From: Nyssa sinensis
Lineage: Eukaryota > Streptophyta > Magnoliopsida > Cornales > Nyssaceae
Length of the DNA: 64,000 bases
Direction: 5' to 3'
Assembly (NCBI GenBank): GCA_008638375.1
Contig: CM018035.1
Span: forward strand, 7,191,077 to 7,255,076
Shown here: piece by piece, positions 24,789 through 34,070 of the stretch
How positions within the stretch are numbered: position 1 is the stretch's first letter
Layout: the number at the start of each line of letters is the position of its first letter
Made by a program: the position numbers and the translations under genes
The notes under the pieces: model-generated
Database searches by the model: none
What the model was told of the DNA's origin: nothing
Seen by the model: the letters and a program-made list of their open reading frames with translations, nothing else

Positions 24789-26700
24789 TTAAGTCCCACA
24801 TCCAGGTTGTCTCCTTTGACGAACTGGCCTTCTACGTGGGCGTTCAAGTTGTTGCTCAACTTGTGTGACTTGAGAAGGACCACCTACTTCAAAATGACGA
24901 CGAGTACGATGAGTACGTGTACCTCGTGGTATGGCATCAAGATGAAATCCCAATCCATATCTTCACCCATACCACCTACGTCATCTCCATCGTCGTGAGC
25001 CACTGTCAACCCCTCAATGCCCATGTCATCACCCATCCCACCTATCTCAATTGCTTCTGTGTGCATAGGTGTGCCAAATGCATAATCATCATGGATGGGA
25101 CATTCTAGTGGAGGAGGATGGAGTTGCTACTGATGATGAAAGGGCAGCCGGAGTGGAAATGTCCCCACGATGACGTCTCTGATATACATTAACAATGGCA
25201 CGAGGTCGCCCATGAGGCACTGAGGCCGACTGCGACGGGACTGAATCACATGGGATTTCCTCGGAGCCAATACGCTGATGGCCCTGAATTCTTTCTAAGG
25301 CAGAATAACTAAGTGCCTTGATATCAGCAAAGGCTTGGTGTGATTCAACTCGATCGCCATAACCCTCATCAGCCTTCATATGTATTTTGGTAAGGGTACT
25401 TGACTGCAAGTAATATTAACAATTAAAAGTATGTTTTGAATATAAAAATGTAATATAATTAAAAATAACACATCAAACAAACTTATACCAGCATCTCCAT
25501 AATACTACCAATGGGTTGAAATCCAACCAATGGCCTAATATCCGGTGGCCCAACCAAGCGACGAGTAATTCGTTGATACCACACCATATAGGGATCCATA
25601 TACCCAAGTGGGTGATCCAACGGCTCGACAGATACAATATGATCACGACGATGACTCCATAGATCAATATATGGCTGATGCACAACGTCCCACTGATATA
25701 GTGCCCTCTCTCATCGATCAGTAGCGTGAAGCTCGACACTTGTATCGCGTGGCAATGGTATCTCCTGGCGAAGTCCAAACTGACGCATAACCCGATCTGG
25801 GAAGTGCCACTCAACAACCTCAAAACAAATGAGTGGTGATACAGTCAGCCATATATCCTCCCCAACAAGGCAATATGTAGGTAATGTCGCGATGACATCA
25901 TCTGTATAGGGCTGCCATGCCATCTATAAACCAAGAAAAAAATTATTCAAGGTTAAGTAAACGATACAATGGGTCAACTTAATTTATACATGTAATAATA
26001 ATCATTTATAAGCATATAATAATAAGCATTTGTAAACATGTAACAAACCTGGTGATCTTGCATTTGGTCAAGCTGGTCCCTATAATGGCGAAGTACATGG
26101 GTCGGTGTCTGCCTAATAGATAATGTGGCTCGCCACTTATGCCCTAAAAGCAATGACTCCTCCTCATTCTCTCGAGGGAGCTGTCTATCAGGTCTGATGT
26201 GTGTCAGCCTCTCCCATGCCCATAACTGTTAAAATAGATTTAAAATGTGTTAGTAACAATCTAATATAATAGACAATTATAATAGATTTAAAATGTAATT
26301 TACTACCTGCAATAAAATAAGTGGGCCACCTATCTCAGAGGCAGTAGGCCTAGTAGCTCGACACATCTCACGATAAAGACATGCGAGGATGGCACTCCCC
26401 CAACTAAAGCTCCCTACATTTTCTAAATCCCTAAGCAAATTAAGATACATCAATTTTACTTTATTCCCTGACTTATCTGCGAATAAAGAACCTCCAATAA
26501 GCATCAAGATGTAAGCCCTAGCATGTTGACCTATAATATCGTCGTCTGCAGGCTCGGGCAACTCTCTAAAATGATTAACAAGCCATCTAAGCTTCAGTTG
26601 TGATCCATCAAGATCAGATTGAGCTGGTGTAATCCCCAGCAACTCAAGGCAAAGTTGCTGACACATAGGCACCGCAGAGGCAACATCAGGTCGGAGAGAC
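24789..26700 (-). pseudogene. Plant mobile domain (PMD, MAIN/PP7-long-form-like) gene, broken
   Basis: Four minus-strand exons with GT-AG borders are seen. Exon 1 (~26700-26307) has 'LPEPADDDIIGQHARAYILM' and 'GSAILACLYREMCRAT'. Exon 2 (26225-26049) has 'LWAWERLTHIRPDRQLP'. Exon 3 (25923-25489) has 'DPYMVWYQRITRRLVGPP'. Exon 4 (from 25403) ends in an Arg-rich 'RPRRRPVRQRRQPG' tail at 24789. These are the order and motifs of the PMD fold shared by MAIN, MAIL1 and transposon-borne relatives. Faults: the N-terminal WLPET.TFH..GEMT part is absent and replaced by element-end sequence; an in-frame TGA lies in exon 3 (25711-25713), where the context suggests an ancestral CGA; and exon 4 changes frame near 25089. 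Confidence 0.85.
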
Positions 26701-27448
26701 ACCTGCTTCACTTTGTGCGCCTGAGGGTCGTCTGCTTGAGGGTGACGAGAGTGACGAGTGAGGAGAGAAAATGAGGTGAAACGGAGAGAAGAAGAATAAC
26801 GGAGAGAAAATGGCGTCAACCCTTCTTTGTGCGCCTGAGTGACCAGTAACAAGAGAAAATGAGTTACGGAGAGCAAATCTGGAGTTTGAGATGAGAATAG
26901 AGAGTTGTAGTTGAGAAGAAGATGGATACACGATCTGATCTGTTTTTCGACAGTCGTGAGGGAGAGAGAGACAGAGTGCCGTCAAGGGAGAGCCGTGAGG
27001 GACAACCAACAAGCCGTCTCAAGATTTGGCTTTTCGCGTTGAGAGGGAGTGTTCTGCGAGGGACAGTTTTGAGAGGGACTGCTTGGAGAGCGACGGTCTT
27101 GAGAGCGAGGGTCCTGAGAGCGAGTGTTTGAGAGCGACGGTTTGGAGAGGAGTGTCTACCGCTCGGGTTTTGAGAGGAGTGTCTAACCCTTGGGTTCTTT
27201 TTTTATGTTTTTAAACACTGTTTCGGGTCTTTTGGAAAAAAAAAAAAAAAATTGTTTTCAAAACGTCTTTTGGAAAGACGTTTTTGAAAGCGTCTTTCCA
27301 AAAGATGTTTTTAAAATAATTTTTTTTTTCTAAATCGTCTTTTCAAAAGACGTTTTCACAATTCATCCTATTTTAGTAAATAAGTTTACTATAGCCGTAA
27401 TTTTGGAAATTAAGTTTTAAAATAACAGTATTTTGGAAAAAAATTCGA
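26690..27448 (-). repeat. MULE terminal region, right type (copy 2)
   Basis: The inner part (26690-26930) repeats 21080-21230 nearly word for word ('cttcactttgtgcgcctgag', 'ggagtttgagatgagaatag'). Then comes a run of short 'gagaggga'/'ttgagag' repeats (~26985-27190) and clustered CGTCTTTT/AAAAGACG palindromes (27255-27355). The end, 'gtaaataagttta' to 'ttttggaaaaaaattc', aligns with the end of copy 1 and, in reverse complement, with the two left-type ends. Confidence 0.75.
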
Positions 27449-27586
27449 GCGGAGCTGCACACCTGTCGACAATTTCTACTCTCCGGAAGCTATCGGAGGT
27501 GGAAAGCTAAAAACAACAAAAGGTTAACCGCCCGAGAAACCCTTCAGTGTTCGATAATCTTTTTCAGCTTCTGTTTGTCCACAGCC

Positions 27587-27866
27587 ATGGTAATCCTCCC
27601 CGTGACCGTTCTTGCATTATTTCATCCATTTTATGAGAAATTACCGCTCGTTCGGTATCAATTTCTGAAAGATCGTGAATAACCTCGCTGTTTTTTTTTT
27701 TTTTTTTTAAATCTTAAGTTTAATCTTTTTAACAATAAAGTTTAGGTGTGATTTAGATTTTTCAACTTTGGAATTTGATCGAATTATATGTAGTTTTGTC
27801 CAGAACCGAACCGAACCAAACCGAATCGGTTCTGGATCTCAGTGATCTCTTGCGTATGTATGTATA

Positions 27867-27903
<37 letters not shown>

Positions 27904-30098
27904 TATTTGATCCGTGTCGTGTCAATTCGTTTTTTTTTTTTGCAACTTTCATGGTCAATTTTTAGTTTTGTGAAAAATACCTTATTGTAGACATGCTGAA
28001 TTGATTTAGAATTGCTTCTATTCTTAATGCATTTGAACTTTTGAAGTATTATGAAAATAATAACCTACTGCATTTAATGATGAAAACTTGTGCGTTTATG
28101 TGGTGAAATTTGAATGTATGCAGTGCCGAGGTGATTAAAATGGATGCAAGGTGATAATTGGATAATTTCATTTGTCTATTGATGATTCATTCATGAAATT
28201 TAAGTAATAGTGATATTTAATAGCGTGAACTTCAAGTGCAATACCTTGAGATCCCTAGGATCATTGGAATATATAGAATTTAGACCACGCACTAGTGTCT
28301 TATTAAGAAATAGTGTTTTAACTTTCTACATAGTATTAGTGGATGGTAAAAGAAGCTGATAAATTAAACCGTTCAGTTGTTTGATTTCAGCTTGAAAACA
28401 ATTGGGCATCTGTTGACTGTGGGGTAGTTGTTTGTCATTTATGTGTTAGATGTAGCCCAGGTTAGTAAAATGATTATCATGACTGTTGTGGCTATGAGAA
28501 CTCAAAAATCAGAGTTGGATAACAGTGAAAGCGAGTTCAAAACTCAATGAAAATTACACAGTTTCTGTGTTGTTCAAGACATCTTGTGGAGATAATGAAG
28601 AATTGAAGTTCTATCGAGTAAATGTCTGCATTCAGAAATGAGTCACGTTATTTCTTTAGAAAAAAAAAAAAAACTCAATTCTTGTATGTGTGTGTGTGTG
28701 TGTATGTATATATATTACTGTGATTTAATTTTACTTTATATTCCTTGCAGAACGAAAACAACAGTTCTATTTTGATAATCAAATTGATTTGTTCTTAACT
28801 TTCTCCATGAAAGATAATTTTTATCTAGTCTTGATTTAGTTCTGTGATGGCCACCATTGTACCACTACCATGACCTTCTGACAAAGAGAGACCATCTTCT
28901 AATCCAAGATTAACAAATGCCCAATGATTCTTGGCATAAAAAATCAAACATTTGAAAGCTTTAAATTTGTGGCTTCTTATGAAATTTTCTAATGCTAAGA
29001 TGAAATTGAAATTTTTATATATTTTCAATGTTCTATATATTTAATTTCTTACATAAAATTTGTGTCCACTAGATCTGAAGGGACAGTACATCAGTCCATT
29101 TGATATCCTTCAATTCAATTTGGACCGTGATCAATTGTTATAGTGTTTCAGTAATTTTCACTTCGGTTAATTGTTGCCTCTTCTCTCCGCTGAAAAATGA
29201 TATGTTATCTTTTATCATTTTCTGTATCTACAGACAACCTCAAGACTGTCTTGCAGATACTAAGGTGGAGAGGTTTGAGAAGAACATCAAGAAGAGGGGT
29301 GCAGTACCTGAAACGACAACAAAGAAAGGAAGTTCTTATCCAGTGGGGCCTGTTCTGCTTGGGTTCTTCATATTTGTTGTCATTGGATCCTGTGAGTTTC
29401 TTTCTTGGTTAAACGGTGCTAACTTTTTGACTTTTGACACTTTTATGGAAGAAATTGCATTACCCTCCTTGTCTGTAGAAGAAAACATTTTTGCACTGCT
29501 TTTCCTTCTGGCCAGGAACTGAAACACATCAGTGTATACCTACCTTCGTCACTAAGCCCCAATAGTCAGTTCTTTATTGATAAGAGTTTTATTTAGTGAA
29601 AACATGTAAGTCTTTTAATGTGCCAGTGCCTTTTGTTTTCCTTTAAATGTATGAGTAGCTTTTGGTTAGAGCTATATTGACTCTTCGGCTATTCTATGTT
29701 AAGTTTGTTCTGCCAGCATAAAAAATTGCAAATAAATTTCGAGTTCATAGGATTCATGTCTCGGGGGTCTCTTGGGATCAACCAGATTATGAATTTAGCA
29801 TCAGAGTGGCTCTATTGCATTGGGGATTGTTAGGATAGGTGTAAAATTTGAGGTGGCAGTCTTCTTGCACTCTGCCTGCCATTTGTTTTTGGCCTCCTCA
29901 CATAAATGCTGCTCAGTAGCCAAAATTTTTACTTTTTTGCTGATTTGACAACCAAACATGGAGCTGTTTATCTTTGTCAACAAATTTTCTTTTTGGTGTT
30001 CCCAGCTCTGGTTGTTTACTGATTGCAGTTTCTTCTTTCCCATTGTGCCAGCTTTGTTTCAGATCATCCGGACGGCATCAAGTGGAGGCATGGCTTGA
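27587..30098 (+). CDS. SERP/RAMP4-like ER stress protein, one-base frame break
   Basis: Three exons are proposed: 27587-27589 (the ATG alone, then GTAATC), 29234-29391 (CTACAG acceptor, GTGAGT donor) and 30052-30098 (GCCAG acceptor, TGA). An ATG-only first exon is, as I recall, also how relatives are built. The product is the ~68-residue tail-anchored protein that sits at the Sec61 translocon and protects nascent membrane proteins under stress. 'KVERFEKNIKKRGAVPETTT', 'YPVGPVLLGFFIFVVIGS' (the membrane anchor) and 'LFQIIRTASSGGMA' are clear. Starting from the ATG, however, exon 2 first reads TTSR and then hits a stop. Frame is restored if one base near 29247 (AGAC-T-GTCTT) is disregarded, which is where relatives have a second Arg. 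Either a real frameshift or a sequence error. The proximal promoter is short, because a MULE end lies ~140 bp upstream of the ATG. Confidence 0.85.
27862..27903. repeat. Compound (TG)n(TA)n microsatellite in SERP intron 1
   Basis: About ten TG units are followed by about eight TA units, read directly. A second TG/TA tract lies near 28686-28714 in the same intron. Confidence 0.9.
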
Positions 30099-31394
30099 AT
30101 GATAAGTATACTCTTCCGTGGTGAGCCTTGGCAGCGGCAAGCTTATGATACTTTCTTTTCTGTTGTCTTGGTTAGGGTCAATTTTGCACTCTTCCCAGAA
30201 TGGGATTGCCCTTGCCTTGTAAAACGATTATGTAATGGTTAACTTGGGTGTCTTTCTGATATTGGAGGAGTCTAATAAATAATCAAAAAATGAATTTCCT
30301 TGCTTAGTCTCAAGTGGTTCTTGAAACTTAACAGTTGTTATGATTTTGAACTCCATTTAATTGCTTATTCTTCTTGTACCTGCTCATCTTTTTGTTGGAT
30401 TTTGTGCCCGTGTTGTGAAGGAGGTTATGCATTTTGGACCTGACCCTTGGCTGGTCCCTCAAACAGGGATGCCTTTTTCCCTGTGACCAAAGTGGGAAGA
30501 TCTGTTGCTTTGATGTTAAAACGCTTTTTAATACTTCGTTCAGTGTTTTATGTTTTATGCAGCATGAGATGATAGCCTGCCAGAATTTGATATGAAATTG
30601 GTAAGAGTTCGTTCAAAATTTTGCTATATAATTGGCACATTTGAGAGTCCTCTTTGTCTCTCCATGAATAAAATGTGTTTTTTTTTCACTATTACTTATT
30701 TATTTTTCAAGTTTAATGCACACTACAATTTGATGCTTAATATATTATGAGTTTAGACAAAGAACCCAAACAGGTGGACAAGGAACTGGGGCGTGATATT
30801 ACGTTATCGTAGCCAATCTGTCATGTTTATAAATTCCTAAGTTACTGTAAAACAGGTGATTTTCGATACAGCTTGAGCATGAGGTTGCTGGTCCAGCAAG
30901 GGTTTTGGTTCCTTTGGACCTTACTTCAACTTTCCAAAAGGAAGTGCTACAGCTCAGCATTGACAAAGCTTGGTGATCCTGCGTCATCTGTTATACGTGG
31001 TTCGCCTCTCCCATCTTATCTTCCAGTTCTTATTTGTTCTGTTTTATTGGCTTTCATTCTTTACTGACGCTATCTTAAAAACAAAAGAGGCAATGCTTCA
31101 CAACAATAATGGTGTCCTCTTTTGACCATGTATGAATTCTCTGGTAAGATTTATTTTTATACAAAATAAACAAAACCAAACAAGTGAACTTGTGAGCCTA
31201 CACGTGTAGTCTCTCACACCAACCTTTTTTTTTTTATTTTTTTTATTTTGGAATAGTATGTTAAATATTCAGTCAAATAGAAATACTGAATCAAATTTCA
31301 AATTCAAGTGTACTTTATTCTTGCAAGAGTATTTCAAATTCCATAAAACTTGGTAAATTTTTACAACAATCTTGCAGCTTTACCCAAATTGAAA

Positions 31395-31429
<35 letters not shown>

Positions 31430-31894
31430 CCCTCTTTGATTGCTTGCTTTAGGTATCTAAATTAAACGTCTAAAAGTATAATTTAATTTCAAATTTAAAC
31501 TCCATAATTGTTCAGAATTGTTCGAAGTTTAATATTATTTAAAATCTATAAGTCTCTTATTAAAAGATAATTAAAATGATAAATTATAAAAAAATATATA
31601 TTAGTAGCAAAAGCATTGATTACGTATATTATGTAAGTAATCACTTAATTTTAAAGCGATATGCATTTTATTCAAGATTTATTTTGTTGAATTTGAAAAA
31701 TAAGAAAGAATTTTTTTTAAAAAAAAATCTTGTCTAGAATTGTCATTTGAGTCCCAAATTGTCTTAAGCTGCCACGACTATCTTGCATGCCAATAGGCAA
31801 TAGCTTGTTGTCCTTATCAAGATCCACGAATCTTATCTACACCGCGAGAGAGTGAGAATGGGATGGGTACAAGACGGAATTTGATTAAGAAAAA
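30099..31894. other. Intergenic, SERP to ALS, with one exon-like piece
   Basis: 30872-30972 (after an ATACAG acceptor, before GTGATC) encodes 'LEHEVAGPARVLVPLDLTST' and 'FQKEVLQLSIDKA' without a stop on the + strand. It looks like a real exon, but I cannot name it and find no partners. A (GA)15 microsatellite is at 31398-31427. The rest appears non-coding. Confidence 0.4.
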
Positions 31895-32085
31895 CAAATA
31901 ACAAGGGTATTTAAGTCACTTTACTTATCTGGCGCCTAACTGAGGTTCGTTCATCACCATTCATCTCCCTCGCGCCAGAACCACATGGCAAATAATAAGG
32001 GTATTTAGGTAATTTGACGTGTCTGGCGCCTTATTGAGATTCATTCATCACGATTTCTCTTCCTCTTTCGCCAGAACCCATCAAG
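31895..32085 (+). promoter_or_regulatory. Duplicated ALS leader/promoter segment
   Basis: Two tandem copies, period 94 bp (31895 and 31989), each run 'caaataa.aagggtattta', 'tctggcgcc', 'ttcattcatca' or 'ttcgttcatca', then 'cgccagaacc'. The second copy ends ~30 bp before the ALS ATG. TCTGGCGCC with the inverted GGCGCCAGA-like partner resembles E2F-type core sequence; this is only a motif resemblance. The copies are roughly 75-80% alike. Confidence 0.8.
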
Positions 32086-32114
32086 CAGCCTCTGTTTTTC
32101 TCTGCACTTCAACA

Positions 32115-34070
32115 ATGGCGGCTACTGCTAGAAACCCCTCCATCTGCAAGTCCCCTTTGTTCTCTCCTTCTAAATCCTCGAAATACTATTCCAGATTCAC
32201 ACTTCCCATTTCCTATAATCCTCAAAAATCCACTCTCCACCGCCCTCTCCAGATCTCCAATGTCCTCTCCACCCCCAAACCCACGGTCACCACCACCACC
32301 GCACCCCCAGAAACCTTCATTTCGCGATTTTCCGCCGATGAACCCAGAAAGGGCAGCGATGCCCTTGTCGAAGCACTTGAGCGCGAAGGCGTGACGACGG
32401 TCTTCGCCTACCCCGGCGGCGCTTCAATGGAGATCCACCAAGCTCTCACGCGCTCCAACATTATTCGAAACGTCCTTCCACGGCACGAACAGGGCGGCGT
32501 TTTCGCCGCTGAGGGCTACGCGCGCGCCTCGGGCCGCCCCGGTGTCTGCATCGCCACCTCGGGCCCTGGCGCCACCAATTTGGTCAGTGGCCTCGCGGAC
32601 GCATTGCTCGATAGCATCCCCATCGTCGCCATTACTGGACAAGTCCCCAGACGAATGATCGGCACGGACGCGTTCCAAGAGACCCCAATTGTTGAGGTAA
32701 CTCGATCGATAACTAAGCACAATTACCTTGTTTTAGATGTAGAAGACATTCCTCGAATTGTGCGCGAAGCGTTCTTTATTGCATCGTCTGGCCGACCTGG
32801 TCCGGTGTTGATTGATATTCCAAAAGATATACAGCAACAGTTAGTGGTTCCCAAGTGGGATCAACCAATGAAATTACCTGGATACCTGTCAAGATTACCT
32901 AAACCACCGAATGATGAGCATTTGGAACAGATTTTTAGGCTGATATCGGAATCAAAGAAACCGGTTTTGTATGTCGGTGGCGGGTGTTTGAATTCGAGTG
33001 AGGAACTGAGGCGATTTGTGGAGCTCTCAGGGATTCCAGTTGCTAGTACTTTGATGGGTCTTGGGGCATACCCGTGTTCAGATGAGTTGTCCCTTCAAAT
33101 GCTTGGAATGCATGGTACTGTTTATGCTAATTATTCTGTGGATAGCAGTGATTTGTTACTTGCGTTTGGGGTCAGGTTTGATGACCGAGTGACTGGAAAG
33201 CTTGAAGCTTTTGCCAGTCGAGCTAAAATTGTTCACATAGATATTGATTCTGCAGAGATAGGGAAGAATAAGCAACCCCATGTGTCAATTTGTACTGATG
33301 TGAGGTTGGCTTTGGAAGGTCTGAATAGGATTATGGAGAAGAAAGGAGCTGAGCTTAAGCTGGATTTTTCGGCTTGGAGGCAGGAGCTAAAGGTGCAGAA
33401 AATTAATTACCCATTGAGTTATAAGACTTTTGGAGATGCCATTCCTCCTCAATATGCGATTCAGGTTCTTGACGAGTTGACCAATGGGAATGCAATTATT
33501 AGTACTGGTGTTGGGCAGCATCAGATGTGGGCCGCTCAATTTTACAAGTATAATCGGCCCCGGCAGTGGCTGACATCAGGTGGATTGGGGGCTATGGGTT
33601 TTGGATTGCCTGCAGCAATCGGAGCTGCTGTTGCAAGACCTGATGCGGTTGTTGTGGACATTGATGGCGATGGAAGTTTTATCATGAATGTCCAGGAGTT
33701 GGCAACGATCCGAGTGGAGAATCTTCCCATAAAGATAATGTTGCTGAATAATCAGCACTTGGGTATGGTTGTTCAATGGGAGGATAGGTTCTACAAGGCT
33801 AATAGAGCCCATACATATCTGGGTAACCCATCAAAAGAATCTGAGATATTCCCAGATATGTTGAAGTTTGCAGAGGCTTGTGCGATACCTGCAGCCCGTG
33901 TGATGAAGAAGGGAGATCTTAGGGCTGCAATTCAGGAAATGTTGGATACCCCTGGGCCATACTTACTGGATGTTGTTGTACCACATCAAGAGCATGTCCT
34001 GCCTATGATCCCCAGTGGTGGAGCTTTCAAAGATATGATTACTGAGGGTGATGGGAGATCCACATATTAA
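32115..34070 (+). CDS. ALS: Acetolactate synthase (acetohydroxyacid synthase) catalytic subunit, plastid
   Basis: A single-exon, 651-residue enzyme that condenses two pyruvates, or pyruvate with 2-oxobutyrate, in the first shared step of valine, leucine and isoleucine synthesis. I start at the ATG at 32115 ('MAATARNPS'); the open frame extends further up but only through a GTG. Residues 1-~75 are Ser/Thr/Pro-rich and fit a chloroplast transit peptide. Three ThDP-enzyme domains follow. The catalytic Glu lies in '[11 protein letters not shown]'. '[15 protein letters not shown]' and 'RFDDRVTGK' are in the N-terminal and central domains. The cofactor loop '[12 protein letters not shown]', 'MVVQWEDRF' and the C-terminal '[10 protein letters not shown]' follow. 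Every position known to vary in herbicide-tolerant alleles shows the ordinary sensitive residue. The first third is markedly GC-rich against AT-rich flanks. The length is typical of plant ALS (about 650-670). It appears intact. Confidence 0.98.
   Translation: MAATARNPSICKSPLFSPSKSSKYYSRFTLPISYNPQKSTLHRPLQISNVLSTPKPTVTTTTAPPETFISRFSADEPRKGSDALVEALEREGVTTVFAYPGGASMEIHQALTRSNIIRNVLPRHEQGGVFAAEGYARASGRPGVCIATSGPGATNLVSGLADALLDSIPIVAITGQVPRRMIGTDAFQETPIVEVTRSITKHNYLVLDVEDIPRIVREAFFIASSGRPGPVLIDIPKDIQQQLVVPKWDQPMKLPGYLSRLPKPPNDEHLEQIFRLISESKKPVLYVGGGCLNSSEELRRFVELSGIPVASTLMGLGAYPCSDELSLQMLGMHGTVYANYSVDSSDLLLAFGVRFDDRVTGKLEAFASRAKIVHIDIDSAEIGKNKQPHVSICTDVRLALEGLNRIMEKKGAELKLDFSAWRQELKVQKINYPLSYKTFGDAIPPQYAIQVLDELTNGNAIISTGVGQHQMWAAQFYKYNRPRQWLTSGGLGAMGFGLPAAIGAAVARPDAVVVDIDGDGSFIMNVQELATIRVENLPIKIMLLNNQHLGMVVQWEDRFYKANRAHTYLGNPSKESEIFPDMLKFAEACAIPAARVMKKGDLRAAIQEMLDTPGPYLLDVVVPHQEHVLPMIPSGGAFKDMITEGDGRSTY

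Larger units (their letters stand above)
21513..27448 (-). mobile_element. Second MULE-like element with PMD gene and captured host gene
   Basis: A left-type terminal repeat starts at 21513, directly after the right end of the first element. A right-type one ends near 27448. In between, on the minus strand, are a plant-mobile-domain gene (24789-26700) and a myosin-binding-protein-like gene piece (23382-24020). No MULE transposase is seen, so movement would depend on a partner such as the neighbouring element. PMD genes have been reported within plant transposons, which fits. The outer limits are judged from repeat similarity only. Confidence 0.5.

Noticed and set aside
24884..25108. Acidic minus-strand frame and overlapping + strand frame
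   Set aside because: These are parts or shadows of the frameshifted last PMD exon, not separate genes.
32019..32114. Longer ALS start upstream of the ATG
   Set aside because: The upstream extension begins with GTG, lies in the duplicated leader segment, and does not resemble a transit peptide; the ATG at 32115 fits known ALS N-termini.
32424..32722. Minus-strand frames of 68-98 codons inside ALS
   Set aside because: Antisense shadows caused by the GC-rich first third of the ALS coding region.
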